A stretch of DNA of 64,000 nucleotides from OM182 bacterium MED-G28 (GTDB lineage Bacteria > Pseudomonadota > Gammaproteobacteria > Pseudomonadales > Pseudohongiellaceae). Shown piece by piece: positions 18,730-28,768 of this stretch. Below the pieces are notes generated by a model. The model ran no database searches and was not told the origin of the DNA. It saw only the letters and a list, made by a program, of their open reading frames with translations. Location: NCBI GenBank assembly GCA_002457215.1, contig NTJZ01000002.1:248001-312000 (forward strand). Reading direction: 5' to 3'. Position 1 is the stretch's first letter, and each line of letters starts with the position of its first letter. A program made the translations under genes and the position numbers.

Positions 18730-19616
18730 TCGCCGAGCCCCTTTGCGCTGGCCACGTGATGATTTGTGTCAAGCTCAAGTAGCACATCGGATTTTTCTGG
18801 CAAAAACTTTAAACTATGACGGGTCAGTCTTTCGTAATGTTGGATGAAGCGCTCTAATTGTTCTTCATTCATTAATGCGGAAGCATCCAATGAGCTAATT
18901 TTTCTAAGCTTCTCTTCCTGCAGTTTTCGCCATTCAAATACCTGCTCATAGGAAGGTGCTTTCAACATGATCAGAAATTGAATTTGATTAAAAACAGACT
19001 GATAGCGACCTGCCAATTGAGAATTAACGAACTCTCGCCAGTTTCTATCTGAATCTTCTTGTGCTTCGAATATATTGATCGGATCTTTTAACTGAGCAGG
19101 GTCTTGTACTGGTGCGGCAACGCACCACCCTTCGAGTATTATCGCGTCTACACGGCCGTTAATGCGTTTCCAGTTTGATTCAGAATAGCGATCGTCCAAT
19201 GCCTTATTAAATCTTGGCAAGCAAACAGATTGACCAGGTTGCTGAGCGTACAAGCTGTTCAACTTCTCTAAGAGCAATGCTATGTCATGCGTACCCGGTA
19301 CCCCCCGAGTTATCAGCATTGGATGTTCCTTTTTCGCGAGCTCTTGTCGTTCCTTTTTTGTGAAATAAAAGTCGTCAATTGAAAAGCTGGTCATATTAAA
19401 TTCTCGAGCTTCCAGCAATCGGACAAGCAACTTAGTTAAGGTAGTTTTGCCAGTACCTTGAGCGCCATTAATACCCAGCAACAAAGGTCGCTTTGATTTC
19501 AAAATCAATTTCGCAATTTTTTTGGCCAACGGCACAAAGTACTTTAAAGCATCTCGCCCATAGGACTCTGGCAAGGACTCCTGTTCAATGAAATCTTGGA
19601 TGAGTTGTGAATACAT
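18726..19616 (-). CDS. P-loop kinase, D-glycerate 3-kinase-like
   Basis: 296 residues of the phosphoribulokinase/uridine kinase-like P-loop class. Walker A LGINGAQGTGKTTL lies near 47-60; SFSIDDFYFTKKERQ near 87-101 is the kinase lid/substrate region; RGVPGTHD near 113-120 and EGWCV near 175 match the plant GLYK and yeast YGR205W type of D-glycerate 3-kinase. This would feed glycerate into glycolysis. Family is confident, the exact substrate less so. Separate transcription from the convergent permease. Confidence 0.7.
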   Translation of the reverse strand: MYSQLIQDFIEQESLPESYGRDALKYFVPLAKKIAKLILKSKRPLLLGINGAQGTGKTTLTKLLVRLLEAREFNMTSFSIDDFYFTKKERQELAKKEHPMLITRGVPGTHDIALLLEKLNSLYAQQPGQSVCLPRFNKALDDRYSESNWKRINGRVDAIILEGWCVAAPVQDPAQLKDPINIFEAQEDSDRNWREFVNSQLAGRYQSVFNQIQFLIMLKAPSYEQVFEWRKLQEEKLRKISSLDASALMNEEQLERFIQHYERLTRHSLKFLPEKSDVLLELDTNHHVASAKGLGD

Positions 19617-19799
19617 TGTGCATAACTATCAAGCTAATTGTTGAGGACTGTTGAATCCAGGACATAGTACAGTGGCATAAATAAAAGGATCAATTACTAC
19701 GTGCTGAGTAAAATAAGCCTGTGTTACGATGATACTATCTAGTTAGATTTTTGTGTCTTTTCGTTTTTCCTCTGACGGCTATTGAGTTAATTAATTTTA

Positions 19800-20936
19800 A
19801 TGAAGTTTCCTATTCTGCCAGAACGTCCATTGTTAATTTCTCCAAGCTTAGCTGCAACGATTGGTTTACAAGAAGCTCTTATGTTGCAAGTACTAGCAGA
19901 TTTACTCGAATTTCGTGAGCCGATGGCATTATCAAATAGTCCAGGGCTTAAAGGAGTAAAAATTGCATATTCAGAGCTGCTCTCTCTTTTGGGATTTTGG
20001 GAACTTAAAGATATTAAGTATATTCAGGCAAATCTAGAGAATCTGGGTATGCTAACGGTCGAATCTACGACTGTAGATGACGAAATCCTCGTTGCTATAA
20101 ATGATCAAGGGCATGCCAAAGTTAAGAGCGAGAATGAAATTGCCAAATCAACGCCGAAAATGCCAAAAGTTCCTAGCAGTGGAGCTGCTTCTTTAATACC
20201 TATAGATTGGCAACCAGATCAAAATTGGATCCGTTTGTGCGAACAACACTCAATCCCAGAACAATTTGTTTACACGTTAATACCCGAATTTGTGAACTAT
20301 TGGAGAGATCGTGGGCAATCACGTTTCTCCTGGGGGAATGCCTTCTACAAACATGTTTTGAAAGAATGGCGTAATGAGCAAACTCGAAAAGGGGTCCACG
20401 AATCAGCTACTACTATGTCGGCAACTTGGTTCCCAAATCCGGATGCGGTAGAGATCCTCGAAAACGCAGATATCAATCGCAGTTTCATTGAGGATGCCGT
20501 TCCAGAATTTGTTCTCTACTGGCAGGAGAGGGGGGTCGTGCACGGTGCCTGGAATACGAAGTTTATTGAACATATTCGCCGTCAATGGGCAAAGTTTGCG
20601 GCTTCCTTCGGCAGAGATGACACACCTAAAGCCATCTCTAGTGACTGGCAACCCAGTGTGGACTGCTTCGAAATCTTAGCCCTAGCTGAGATTGATGAAG
20701 ATTGGGCAAAAAGTCGAGTACCTGAATTTGTTTTGTATTGGAAAGACAGTCAGCAAGTTAAATCTTCCTGGAATACTGTTTTTCTACAATTTATTAAGCA
20801 AGATTGGGCTAGACAGCTAAAACATTTGGAAATTACTGAAGCATCAGATGCAGAAAATCAATCCATTGCTGGATCAAGCCAGCAAAGAGTTAAAGAGAAA
20901 TTCCAGCAAATCGCTGACCGAAGCTGGGCAGAGTAG
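19800..20936 (+). CDS. Replication protein with three DnaT-like DNA-binding repeats
   Basis: 378 residues. The N-terminal 100 residues resemble a winged-helix domain (LISPSLAATIGLQEALMLQVL, YSELLSLLGFW). After a linker come three copies of a DnaT C-terminal-like domain at about 137-190, 210-263 and 283-336. Each begins W-x-P and contains (I/V)PEFVxYW...SW(N/G)xxF. In E. coli, DnaT has one such domain and helps load DnaB at restarted forks with DnaC. Triplication is unusual. It overlaps the next gene, a lambda-P-like protein, by 89 bases, which supports a replication role. Confidence 0.75.
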   Translation: MKFPILPERPLLISPSLAATIGLQEALMLQVLADLLEFREPMALSNSPGLKGVKIAYSELLSLLGFWELKDIKYIQANLENLGMLTVESTTVDDEILVAINDQGHAKVKSENEIAKSTPKMPKVPSSGAASLIPIDWQPDQNWIRLCEQHSIPEQFVYTLIPEFVNYWRDRGQSRFSWGNAFYKHVLKEWRNEQTRKGVHESATTMSATWFPNPDAVEILENADINRSFIEDAVPEFVLYWQERGVVHGAWNTKFIEHIRRQWAKFAASFGRDDTPKAISSDWQPSVDCFEILALAEIDEDWAKSRVPEFVLYWKDSQQVKSSWNTVFLQFIKQDWARQLKHLEITEASDAENQSIAGSSQQRVKEKFQQIADRSWAE

Positions 20937-21564
20937 TAAATCACCCGACCTAAGCCGCGACCGCATTGCTGAGCCTGATCATGACTACGAGAATGATAGG
21001 GTGCGCGATCATGTCGATGCTATTAATCAAGTTTTCGCTGAATTCGAATTTGCTTATCATAATCAGTTTCATAAGGCCTTTGCAGAATCTGAAGCTTTAG
21101 TGATAGCTAAGAAATATTGGCTTAGTAGTTTGGAGCGATACTCTCCGCGCCAAATCGTGGCTGCTGCAAAAAAAGTGATTCAATCACAGGAATATTTGCC
21201 CTCTATAGCAGTTTTCACACGTGCTTGTGATGAGGGAACGGGCCTCTTTGGCCTGCCTTCAGTGAGACAAGCCTACTTAGAAGCCTGTTCTGCTCCTTCA
21301 CCCAAGAAACATTATAACTGGAGCCACGAGGCTGTTTACTATGCCGGCAAGGCGACCGGATGGTATCTATTAGCAAATGAACCTGAATCATCCGCACTTT
21401 CAGTCTTTGAATATCACTACGAACAATTGTGCAGGCGAGTCGTTAATGGTGAACAGCTCACCATTGAAACACCTGCGGCATTATCAGACAACATAGAACG
21501 CACGCTAGACAAGGAAGAAGCTAGAGCACGCATCGCAAAATTGAAGAAAAAGCTGGGACTGTAG
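20848..21564 (+). CDS. Replication protein P-like, helicase loader candidate
   Basis: Up to 238 residues from ATG 20848. The segment NQFHKAFAESEALVIAKKYWLSS followed by YSPRQIVAAAKKVIQS and LPSIAVFTRACD resembles phage lambda P and its chromosomal relatives, which deliver DnaB helicase. The N-terminal 50 residues are low in complexity and overlap the DnaT-like gene, so the true start may be internal (GTG near 21001 is possible). A long helical C-terminus ends in LDKEEARARIAKLKKKLGL. It ends 14 bases from the convergent ettA. Confidence 0.6.
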   Translation: MQKINPLLDQASKELKRNSSKSLTEAGQSSKSPDLSRDRIAEPDHDYENDRVRDHVDAINQVFAEFEFAYHNQFHKAFAESEALVIAKKYWLSSLERYSPRQIVAAAKKVIQSQEYLPSIAVFTRACDEGTGLFGLPSVRQAYLEACSAPSPKKHYNWSHEAVYYAGKATGWYLLANEPESSALSVFEYHYEQLCRRVVNGEQLTIETPAALSDNIERTLDKEEARARIAKLKKKLGL

Positions 21565-21578
21565 CGGTGGACTGCATG

Positions 21579-23249
21579 CTAAGCATTTAATTTTTTGTGT
21601 TTGATACGTTTCGGCTGAGAAGAGTCACCCGGATGTTTTTTTCGTTCTGCTTCGTAATCTGAATAATTGCCTTCGTGAAAGAACACTTTGCTCTCGCCTT
21701 CAAAGGCGAGGATGTGGGTGCAGATGCGATCGAGAAACCAGCGATCGTGAGAAACTACAATCGCACAGCCTGGAAAGGCCAGGAGTCCTTCTTCTAGGGC
21801 TCTAAGTGTCTCTACATCTAAGTCGTTAGTCGGCTCGTCCAGTAATAAGACATTTCCACCCCGTTTAAGCAATTTGGCCATATGTAATCGGTTGCGCTCA
21901 CCACCGGATAAATCTTTAACAAATTTCTGCTGGTCACCACCGCGGAAATTAAATCTACTAGCATAGGCACGAGAAGAAATTTCATATTTACCGATCTGCA
22001 GCAGATCCTGTTCGTCGGAAATTTCTTGCCACACAGTATTCGCCCCATTTAGTTCGTCACGGCTCTGATCGACATAAGCCAGATCGACAGTTTCACCTAA
22101 TTCCATATGGCCAGAATCTGGTTGTTCGCTGCCCACTAACATCCGAAGAAACGTTGTTTTGCCTGCGCCATTGCCACCAATAATGCCCACTATACTTCCT
22201 TTAGGTACGGAGAAACTTAGTTTGTCGACTAGGATTTTATCGCCGAAACTCTTACACAAGTCTTTGACTTCAAGGACTTTGTCGCCGAGTCTTGGTCCAG
22301 GAGGTATATAAAGCTCTTGAGTTTCATTGCGTAATTGAAAATCTTGGGAATTCAGCTCTTCGAATCTCGCTATTCTAGCTTTGCTCTTGGATTGACGACC
22401 TTTGGGATTGGCGCGAACCCATTCCAATTCAGATTTGATTGTACGTTCATGAGCTGCTTGTTGTTTTCCTTCTACAGCTATTCGTTTTTCTTTTGTTTCC
22501 AGCCAGGCACTGTAATTACCTTCATAAGGGATGCCATGACCGCGATCCAATTCCAGAATCCAACCGGCAGCATTGTCTAAAAAATAGCGATCATGTGTAA
22601 TAGCAACTACGGTACCCGGGTATTCCTGCAGAAATCTCTCAAGCCAGGCTACGCTCTCCGCATCAAGGTGGTTGGTGGGTTCATCCAGTAGAAGCATATC
22701 AGGTTTAGAAAGCAACAATCGGCAAAGTGCGATACGGCGCTTTTCTCCCCCGGATAAATGTCCTACAGATTCTTCCCAAGGAGGCAAGCGCAGAGCATCG
22801 GCCGCAATCTCTAAGGTTCGTTCAATTTGCCAACCATCCACTGCATCGATGGCATTCTGTAATTCACCCTGCTTCTCAAGCAGCGCATTCATCTCTTCGT
22901 CTTCCATGGGCTCGGCAAATTTGTCACTAATTGAATTAAATTCTTCAACTAGGCCAATAATGTCTCGAATACCATCTTGCACATTTCCGCGCACATCTTT
23001 GGAATCATCCAATTCTGGTTCTTGCGGTAAATAGCCAATGTTAATGCCGGGCTGGGGTCGGGCCTCGCCGTTAATATCCGTATCTCTGCCTGCCATTATC
23101 CTAAGCAGTGTCGATTTGCCTGCTCCATTGAGACCCAATACACCAATCTTTGCACCAGGGAAAAAAGAAAGTGAAATATCTTTCAAAATTTCTCTCTTGG
23201 GAGGCACTACCTTGCCAACACGGTGCATTGTGTAAACAAACTGCGACAT
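21579..23249 (-). CDS. ettA: Energy-dependent translational throttle protein EttA
   Basis: ABC-F ATPase of 556 residues, essentially the length of E. coli EttA (555). Tandem ABC domains with Walker A GLNGAGKST near 39-47 and GGNGAGKTT near 356, signatures HLSGGEKRR and DLSGGERNR, and Walker B LLLDEPTNHLD and LLLDEPTNDLD. The inter-domain arm (NPKGRQSKSKARI) and toothpick region are present. It binds the ribosomal E site and gates the first elongation steps according to ATP/ADP. Divergent from glyA. Confidence 0.95.
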   Translation of the reverse strand: MSQFVYTMHRVGKVVPPKREILKDISLSFFPGAKIGVLGLNGAGKSTLLRIMAGRDTDINGEARPQPGINIGYLPQEPELDDSKDVRGNVQDGIRDIIGLVEEFNSISDKFAEPMEDEEMNALLEKQGELQNAIDAVDGWQIERTLEIAADALRLPPWEESVGHLSGGEKRRIALCRLLLSKPDMLLLDEPTNHLDAESVAWLERFLQEYPGTVVAITHDRYFLDNAAGWILELDRGHGIPYEGNYSAWLETKEKRIAVEGKQQAAHERTIKSELEWVRANPKGRQSKSKARIARFEELNSQDFQLRNETQELYIPPGPRLGDKVLEVKDLCKSFGDKILVDKLSFSVPKGSIVGIIGGNGAGKTTFLRMLVGSEQPDSGHMELGETVDLAYVDQSRDELNGANTVWQEISDEQDLLQIGKYEISSRAYASRFNFRGGDQQKFVKDLSGGERNRLHMAKLLKRGGNVLLLDEPTNDLDVETLRALEEGLLAFPGCAIVVSHDRWFLDRICTHILAFEGESKVFFHEGNYSDYEAERKKHPGDSSQPKRIKHKKLNA

Positions 23250-23414
23250 TCTTAACTCCGAGACCTATTTTTATGAGAACCACATTATCGCATACGACAT
23301 GTCGTGTTTCTTGGAAAAAATTGGTAGCAAAACCCCAATATATAGATGCTCATCGAAGAGTCATCGGGTAGAATGTGGCCTTCGAAAATCTAAGCTCGTT
23401 ATTGGGAGTAGTGA

Positions 23415-24668
23415 ATGTTCAAGAGCGATATCAGCCTATCGGAATTTGATCCAGAAATTAGTGCAGCTATCGAAGCGGAAAAAACTCGTCAGGAAGAACA
23501 CATCGAATTGATTGCATCAGAGAACCATACTAGCCCTTTAATAATGGAAACGCAGGGCTCAGTATTAACTAATAAATATGCGGAAGGTTATCCGCGAAAG
23601 CGCTACTACGGCGGCTGTGAAAATGTCGATGTAGTTGAAGAACTAGCGATTGCCCGTGCTAAGGAATTATTTCAGGCAGATTATGCCAACGTGCAGCCTC
23701 ACTCAGGCTCGCAAGCAAATGCATCGGCCTACATGGCTTTGCTTGAGCCAGGTGATACCCTCCTAGGTATGAGCTTAGCGGATGGTGGGCATTTGACCCA
23801 TGGTGCTAGTGTTAGTTTTTCGGGAAGGATCTATAAATCTTTTCAGTATGGTCTAAAAACCGGAACCGGTGAGGTCGACTACGATCAAGTAGATACGCTG
23901 GCGCAAGAACACAAACCGAAATTAATCATAGCTGGTTTTTCGGCTTACTCTAGAGTTATTGATTGGCAAAAGTTTAGAGATATTGCTGACAGTATTGGAG
24001 CCTATTTTCTTGTTGATATGGCACATGTCTCAGGGCTAATTGCAGCTGGTGTGTATCCAAGTCCAGTGAATATTGCTGATGTGACCACATCGACAACTCA
24101 TAAGACTCTGCGCGGGCCGCGCGGCGGAATCATTCTGGCACGGTCTAATCCAGACCTTGAAAAGAAACTAAATTTTGCGGTATTTCCCGAAAGCCAGGGT
24201 GGACCACTAATGCACGTGATCGCTGCCAAAGCCGTTTGTTTTAAGGAAGCCATGAACGAAGGTTTCGTTAGCTATCAAAAACAAACCATCGAAAACGCAC
24301 GCACGATGGCTAAGGTTTTTATAGAGCGTGGGTTTGATATTGTTTCCAATGGAACTGATGACCATCTCTTTCTTTTAAGTTTAATAAAGCAGGGCATTAC
24401 AGGCAAAGATGCGGACGCGGCTCTTGGAAGGGCGAATATCACAGTTAATAAAAATGCGGTTCCCAATGATCCTAATCCACCGTTTGTTACTAGTGGGCTG
24501 CGTATTGGCTCCCCGGCCATAACTACTCGTGGTTTTAAGCAAGCAGAGGTTAGCGAACTAACTGGCTGGATTTGCGATATCCTGTATGATTTAGGGAATG
24601 AAGAGAAAATAGCTGAAGTAAAATCTAAGGTGGTAGAGCTTTGCTCGCGATTCCCTGTATACCAATAA
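23415..24668 (+). CDS. glyA: Serine hydroxymethyltransferase
   Basis: 417-residue PLP enzyme, the usual length. It interconverts serine and glycine with tetrahydrofolate and feeds one-carbon metabolism. The PLP lysine lies in the conserved [15 protein letters not shown] near 225-239; [23 protein letters not shown] and [11 protein letters not shown] are all intact. GGGAG lies eight bases upstream of ATG 23415. First gene of the conserved series running through nrdR and the rib genes. Confidence 0.97.
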   Translation: MFKSDISLSEFDPEISAAIEAEKTRQEEHIELIASENHTSPLIMETQGSVLTNKYAEGYPRKRYYGGCENVDVVEELAIARAKELFQADYANVQPHSGSQANASAYMALLEPGDTLLGMSLADGGHLTHGASVSFSGRIYKSFQYGLKTGTGEVDYDQVDTLAQEHKPKLIIAGFSAYSRVIDWQKFRDIADSIGAYFLVDMAHVSGLIAAGVYPSPVNIADVTTSTTHKTLRGPRGGIILARSNPDLEKKLNFAVFPESQGGPLMHVIAAKAVCFKEAMNEGFVSYQKQTIENARTMAKVFIERGFDIVSNGTDDHLFLLSLIKQGITGKDADAALGRANITVNKNAVPNDPNPPFVTSGLRIGSPAITTRGFKQAEVSELTGWICDILYDLGNEEKIAEVKSKVVELCSRFPVYQ

Positions 24669-24727
24669 CTATTTTCAATTAAGCTATTTAATAAATAACA
24701 AGAAACAACTAGAGCAAAAGGTTTTAT

Positions 24728-25189
24728 ATGCATTGCCCTTTCTGTAGTGCCGTAGACACTAAGGTAATAGATTCTCGTTTAGTATCTGAAGGAAATCACG
24801 TACGCAGAAGGCGCGAATGTATTACCTGCGAAGAACGATTCACGACCTACGAATCAGCAGAATTGGTTATGCCAAGAATTATTAAACAAGACGGCATTAG
24901 AGAACCGTTTAACGAAGACAAACTTTTTGCAGGCTTATCTAAAGCTTTGGAGAAAAGGCCAGTCAGTATTGAAAAAGTGGAAGAAGCAGTCAGTCGCATT
25001 AAAGCCAATCTTCGCTCAACGGGCGAAAGAGAAATTCACTCTCGCGATGTGGGCGAGCAGGTAATGAAAGAGCTTCGAGAGCTCGACGAAGTTGCGTTTG
25101 TTAGGTTCGCTTCAGTTTATCGAAGTTTTAAAGATCTTAATGAGTTTAGAGAAGAGATCGATCGGCTGTCAAAAGACACCTCAAGCTAG
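24728..25189 (+). CDS. nrdR: Transcriptional repressor NrdR
   Basis: 153 residues. N-terminal zinc ribbon (CPFC near 3-6, CITC near 31-34) with the basic RRRREC stretch, then an ATP-cone domain ([20 protein letters not shown]). NrdR senses ATP/dATP and represses ribonucleotide reductase genes by binding NrdR boxes. None of its targets lies in this window. Position between glyA and ribD is the common gammaproteobacterial arrangement. Confidence 0.96.
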   Translation: MHCPFCSAVDTKVIDSRLVSEGNHVRRRRECITCEERFTTYESAELVMPRIIKQDGIREPFNEDKLFAGLSKALEKRPVSIEKVEEAVSRIKANLRSTGEREIHSRDVGEQVMKELRELDEVAFVRFASVYRSFKDLNEFREEIDRLSKDTSS

Positions 25190-25301
25190 TTCCAACAATC
25201 ACTTTCAATTCTGTTAGGATCGTAACACCTTACAACGATATAATCTTGCTCGCAAAAATATTTAGCCCTTATCCATAGTACGGAGACAAAGAGTTTTTGT
25301 T

Positions 25302-26459
25302 ATGAAGGCTCTACAGAATCAACAGCTTAATCCGGCTATTCTTGAATGGCCAGTTTATATGCGAAAAGCATTGCAATTGGCTGGTAATGTGTTGTGCACC
25401 ACACCAAATCCTCGGGTCGGATGTATCATCGTTAATAATAATAGTGTAGTTGGAGAGGGGTGGCACATAGCTGCAGGCCAAGCGCATGCTGAAGTAATGG
25501 CTTTGCAATCTGCCGGAGATCTTACGCAAGGAGCAACTGCTTTCGTTAGTTTAGAGCCGTGTGCCCACCGTGGCCGGACAGGTCCTTGCAGCCAAGCCCT
25601 GATTAAAGCGGGGATAGCTATAGTTGTTGTTGCGGGCGTTGATCCTGATGAACGAGTCGCAGGTCAAGGAATTCGAGACTTAGAAACCGCCGGTATAGAA
25701 GTATTCCACCTAACTGATTTTGAGCCTGAAGCTCGTGATCTCAATGCTGGCTATTTCAAGAGACAAGAATCTGGATTGCCACTCGTTCGCTTAAAATTGG
25801 CAATGAGTTTGGATGGTCGAACTGCTTTGGCAAATGGTGAGAGTAAATGGATTACTGGAAAGGAAGCGCGTGCCGATGTACAAAAACTGCGCGCTAGCAG
25901 CAGTGCGGTAATTACCGGAATTAACACTGTGCTATCCGATGATCCAGCACTCAATGTTAGAGCTAATGAGCTTGCATTAAATGAGAGTGAGTTGATGAAC
26001 AATGCTGAATTATTTGCATCACAGCCATTGCGCGTCATAGTGGATAGTCAAATACGGACACATGGCACCGCAAAAATTCTAAGTGAGCCAGGCTTAGTGA
26101 AAATATTCTGTAATGAAGGTATGAATGTTCAAAATTGCTTTGCAAAAAACGTTGAAATTATTCAATCCATTTCGGACTCCCGAGGAGTTAATTTAAGTTT
26201 TATGCTAGAATATCTCGCTTCAAAATTTACATGCAATGATGTATTGATTGAAGCTGGTCCTACCTTAAGCGGTAGTTTTATTCGCGCAGGATTGGTTGAT
26301 GAACTAGTCGTTTACATTGCGCCTAAGTTGCTTGGTAGCGATGCGAAACCATTGTTTGAAATCACGGGTTTAGAGTCTTTGGCGGAAAGCACCCAATTTG
26401 TAATCAGTGAAGTAACGCAAATAGGAACCGACATTAAAGCTATGCTCATCAGAAGCTAA
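25302..26459 (+). CDS. ribD: Riboflavin deaminase/reductase RibD
   Basis: Bifunctional enzyme of 385 residues for the second and third steps of riboflavin synthesis. The N-terminal deaminase has the zinc motif HAEVMAL near 66-72 and PCAHRGRTGPC near 88-98; the C-terminal reductase begins near 160 with RLKLAMSLDGRTA. The first 20 residues are an unusual extension before MRKALQLAG, where most RibD proteins begin, so an internal start at 25359 is possible though it has no ribosome-binding site. A TATAAT at 25239-25244 is a candidate -10 element without a convincing -35. Confidence 0.95.
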   Translation: MKALQNQQLNPAILEWPVYMRKALQLAGNVLCTTPNPRVGCIIVNNNSVVGEGWHIAAGQAHAEVMALQSAGDLTQGATAFVSLEPCAHRGRTGPCSQALIKAGIAIVVVAGVDPDERVAGQGIRDLETAGIEVFHLTDFEPEARDLNAGYFKRQESGLPLVRLKLAMSLDGRTALANGESKWITGKEARADVQKLRASSSAVITGINTVLSDDPALNVRANELALNESELMNNAELFASQPLRVIVDSQIRTHGTAKILSEPGLVKIFCNEGMNVQNCFAKNVEIIQSISDSRGVNLSFMLEYLASKFTCNDVLIEAGPTLSGSFIRAGLVDELVVYIAPKLLGSDAKPLFEITGLESLAESTQFVISEVTQIGTDIKAMLIRS

Positions 26460-26470
26460 TTTTTCATCTT

Positions 26471-27124
26471 ATGTTTACCGGTATAATAGAAGCAATTGGC
26501 ATAGTCCAAAGCCTTAGTAAAATCCAAGACGAATGGCGCTTGAAGATTGATTGTGCCCAATTGGATACCTCTGATGTAAAACTCGGGGACAGCATTGCCG
26601 TGAGTGGATGCTGCCTTACAGTAGTTGAATTGGATCGAAAATGTTTTGGGGCGGATGTTTCCAGCGAGACAATTCGCTGTACGGCATTAGGTCAAGTAAC
26701 GAGCGGTACTGTCGTAAATTTGGAAAAGGCGATGTTGGCGACCAGTAGATTTGGTGGGCATATAGTCAGTGGTCATGTCGATGGAGTTGGCACACTAGTA
26801 AGTTCAGATCCTGAAGGGCAAAGTATAAGATTAGTATTTGAAGCGCCGAATGAACTTTGTAAATATATCGCAGCTAAGGGATCCATCTGCGTCGATGGTA
26901 CTAGTTTAACTATTAACAAAGTAAATGGTTCGCAATTTTCGATTAATATTATTCCGCATACTCAAACGGAAACTATTATTGGTAGTTACGAGATCGGTAA
27001 TCGGGTTAATCTCGAAGTCGATATAGTGGCACGTTATCTAGAACGTCTCACGCAAGGAGATAAGGCCGGGCAGCCGGCTCTGCTTGATAGAGAATATTTA
27101 AAAGCCAACGGATTTGATTACTAG
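26471..27124 (+). CDS. ribE: Riboflavin synthase
   Basis: 217 residues with the standard duplicated barrel: MFTGIIEAIG at the start and a second half with VSGHVDGVGTL near 97-107. It dismutates two 6,7-dimethyl-8-ribityllumazines to riboflavin. Called ribC in E. coli and some Pseudomonas annotations. It follows ribD by 11 bases and precedes ribBA, with one transcript likely. Confidence 0.95.
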   Translation: MFTGIIEAIGIVQSLSKIQDEWRLKIDCAQLDTSDVKLGDSIAVSGCCLTVVELDRKCFGADVSSETIRCTALGQVTSGTVVNLEKAMLATSRFGGHIVSGHVDGVGTLVSSDPEGQSIRLVFEAPNELCKYIAAKGSICVDGTSLTINKVNGSQFSINIIPHTQTETIIGSYEIGNRVNLEVDIVARYLERLTQGDKAGQPALLDREYLKANGFDY

Positions 27125-27134
27125 CTATCTAAAT

Positions 27135-28250
27135 ATGGAACTTAATTCAATAGAAGAAATTGTCGATGATATCCGTCAGGGTAAGATGGTTATATTGATG
27201 GACGATGAAGACAGGGAAAATGAGGGGGACCTTATTATCGCTGCTGAACGCGTGCGCACTGAGGATATTAATTTCATGGCCACTAATGCCCGTGGATTAA
27301 TTTGCCTTACTTTGACTAAAGAGCGCTGTGAATATTTGAAACTACCTTTAATGGTAAATGAAAATAACACGCCCTATAACACAAATTTTACTGCGTCGAT
27401 TGAAGCTGCGACCGGTGTAACAACGGGAATATCTGCTGCGGATCGAGCTCGGACTATTCGCGTTGCGGTAGCTAGAGACAGTCAACCAGATGACATAGTG
27501 CAGCCAGGACACATATTCCCCATAATGGCACAGCCTGGTGGCGTGCTTCGTAGAGCAGGTCATACTGAAGCAGGGTGCGATCTTGCTCGACTCGCGGGCT
27601 ATCTCCCTGCTGCTGCTATTGTAGAGATTATGAATGAAGACGGCTCCATGGCGCGTCGTGAGGACTTAGAAGTATTTGCAAAGAAGCACGACATAAAAAT
27701 CGGAACAATTGTAGACCTAATTCATTACCGTATCGCCAATGAGCATACTGTAACGCGAGTAGAAACAAACACACTACAGACTCAGTATGGAGAATTCATT
27801 GTACATAGCTACAAAGATTCCATTAGTGGCAGTCTCCATTTAGCTTACGTAAAAGGGGAGATACAGAGTAGTGATTCAGTGCTAGTTCGAGTTCATATTC
27901 CGAATACTGTAAGAGATGTTTGTGAAACCTTTAATCTAGAACGAACAAGTTGGTCTTTTTCCAGTGCTCTAGAACAGATTAGCAAAGAGGGTAAAGGTGT
28001 TGCCGTGTTATTATCTGGGGACGACTACGGACAGAACCTGGAACATAATCTGGCGTCTGCATTGGCAAGACACGGAGAGGTTGCGCCAGCGAATAGGCCG
28101 GGTAGCGATCTGACGATTGGAACAGGATCGCAAATTTTGAGAGATATTGGTATTGGAAAGATGCGCTTGCTAAGCTATCCAGCTCGATTTAATGCAATCT
28201 CAGGTTTCGATTTAGAAGTAGTTGAGTTTGTTCAGTTTAATCAAAAATAG
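27135..28250 (+). CDS. ribBA: DHBP synthase fused to a degenerate GTP cyclohydrolase II-like domain
   Basis: 371 residues from ATG 27135. The N-terminal 200 residues are a complete 3,4-dihydroxy-2-butanone 4-phosphate synthase (DDEDRENEGD near 23-32, RAGHTEAGCDLARLAG). The C-terminal half has the length and position of GTP cyclohydrolase II but lacks the zinc cysteine cluster and the RQEGRGIGL motif; LLSGDDYGQN stands there instead. The second activity is therefore probably lost, and an intact ribA lies 2.6 kb downstream. The frame is open from TTG 27114, overlapping ribE. Confidence 0.92.
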   Translation: MELNSIEEIVDDIRQGKMVILMDDEDRENEGDLIIAAERVRTEDINFMATNARGLICLTLTKERCEYLKLPLMVNENNTPYNTNFTASIEAATGVTTGISAADRARTIRVAVARDSQPDDIVQPGHIFPIMAQPGGVLRRAGHTEAGCDLARLAGYLPAAAIVEIMNEDGSMARREDLEVFAKKHDIKIGTIVDLIHYRIANEHTVTRVETNTLQTQYGEFIVHSYKDSISGSLHLAYVKGEIQSSDSVLVRVHIPNTVRDVCETFNLERTSWSFSSALEQISKEGKGVAVLLSGDDYGQNLEHNLASALARHGEVAPANRPGSDLTIGTGSQILRDIGIGKMRLLSYPARFNAISGFDLEVVEFVQFNQK

Positions 28251-28291
28251 AAGTCGCTTTTTTAGATTTCTCAACTTGCTAGGAAAGTATC

Positions 28292-28768
28292 ATGAGCACG
28301 ATAAAAACTATCGAAGGCAACTACGCTAACTCAACCGCCAGTTATGGAATCGCAGTTGCTCGGTTTAATAACTTTATAGTTGAGCGATTATTGGATGGTG
28401 CACTTGAAGCGTTGCGAAAACATGGCATTCAGGAACGTGACGTTACCATAGTAAAAGTACCTGGCGCTTATGAGTTACCTTTTGCTGTTAAAAAAATGGC
28501 GGAAAGCAAATCCTACGATGCTATTATTGCATTAGGTGCAGTGATTCGTGGCGGAACACCACATTTCGAATACGTAGCAGGTGAGTGCATTAAAGGCCTT
28601 AGTCAAGTAAGTCTAAACACCGGCATCCCAGTCACTTTTGGCGTCCTTACAGTGGATACTATTGAACAAGCGATTGAGCGAGCCGGCACCAAAGCAGGCA
28701 ATAAAGGTGAAGAGGCAGCTCTTACTGCTATCGAAATGTTAAGCCTTGCACGTCAGTTGGAGAGCTAG
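28292..28768 (+). CDS. ribH: 6,7-dimethyl-8-ribityllumazine synthase
   Basis: 158 residues, the normal size. It condenses the RibBA and RibD products into lumazine. Conserved [30 protein letters not shown] and [17 protein letters not shown] with the catalytic His are present. A good AGGAAAG site lies just upstream. Its stop codon touches the GTG start of nusB. Confidence 0.96.
   Translation: MSTIKTIEGNYANSTASYGIAVARFNNFIVERLLDGALEALRKHGIQERDVTIVKVPGAYELPFAVKKMAESKSYDAIIALGAVIRGGTPHFEYVAGECIKGLSQVSLNTGIPVTFGVLTVDTIEQAIERAGTKAGNKGEEAALTAIEMLSLARQLES

Noticed and set aside
23250-23414. Glycine riboswitch ahead of glyA
   Set aside because: The intergenic stretch shows no tandem aptamer pattern and is short.
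25190-25301. FMN riboswitch ahead of the riboflavin genes
   Set aside because: The conserved FMN core was not found; only a possible TATAAT is present.
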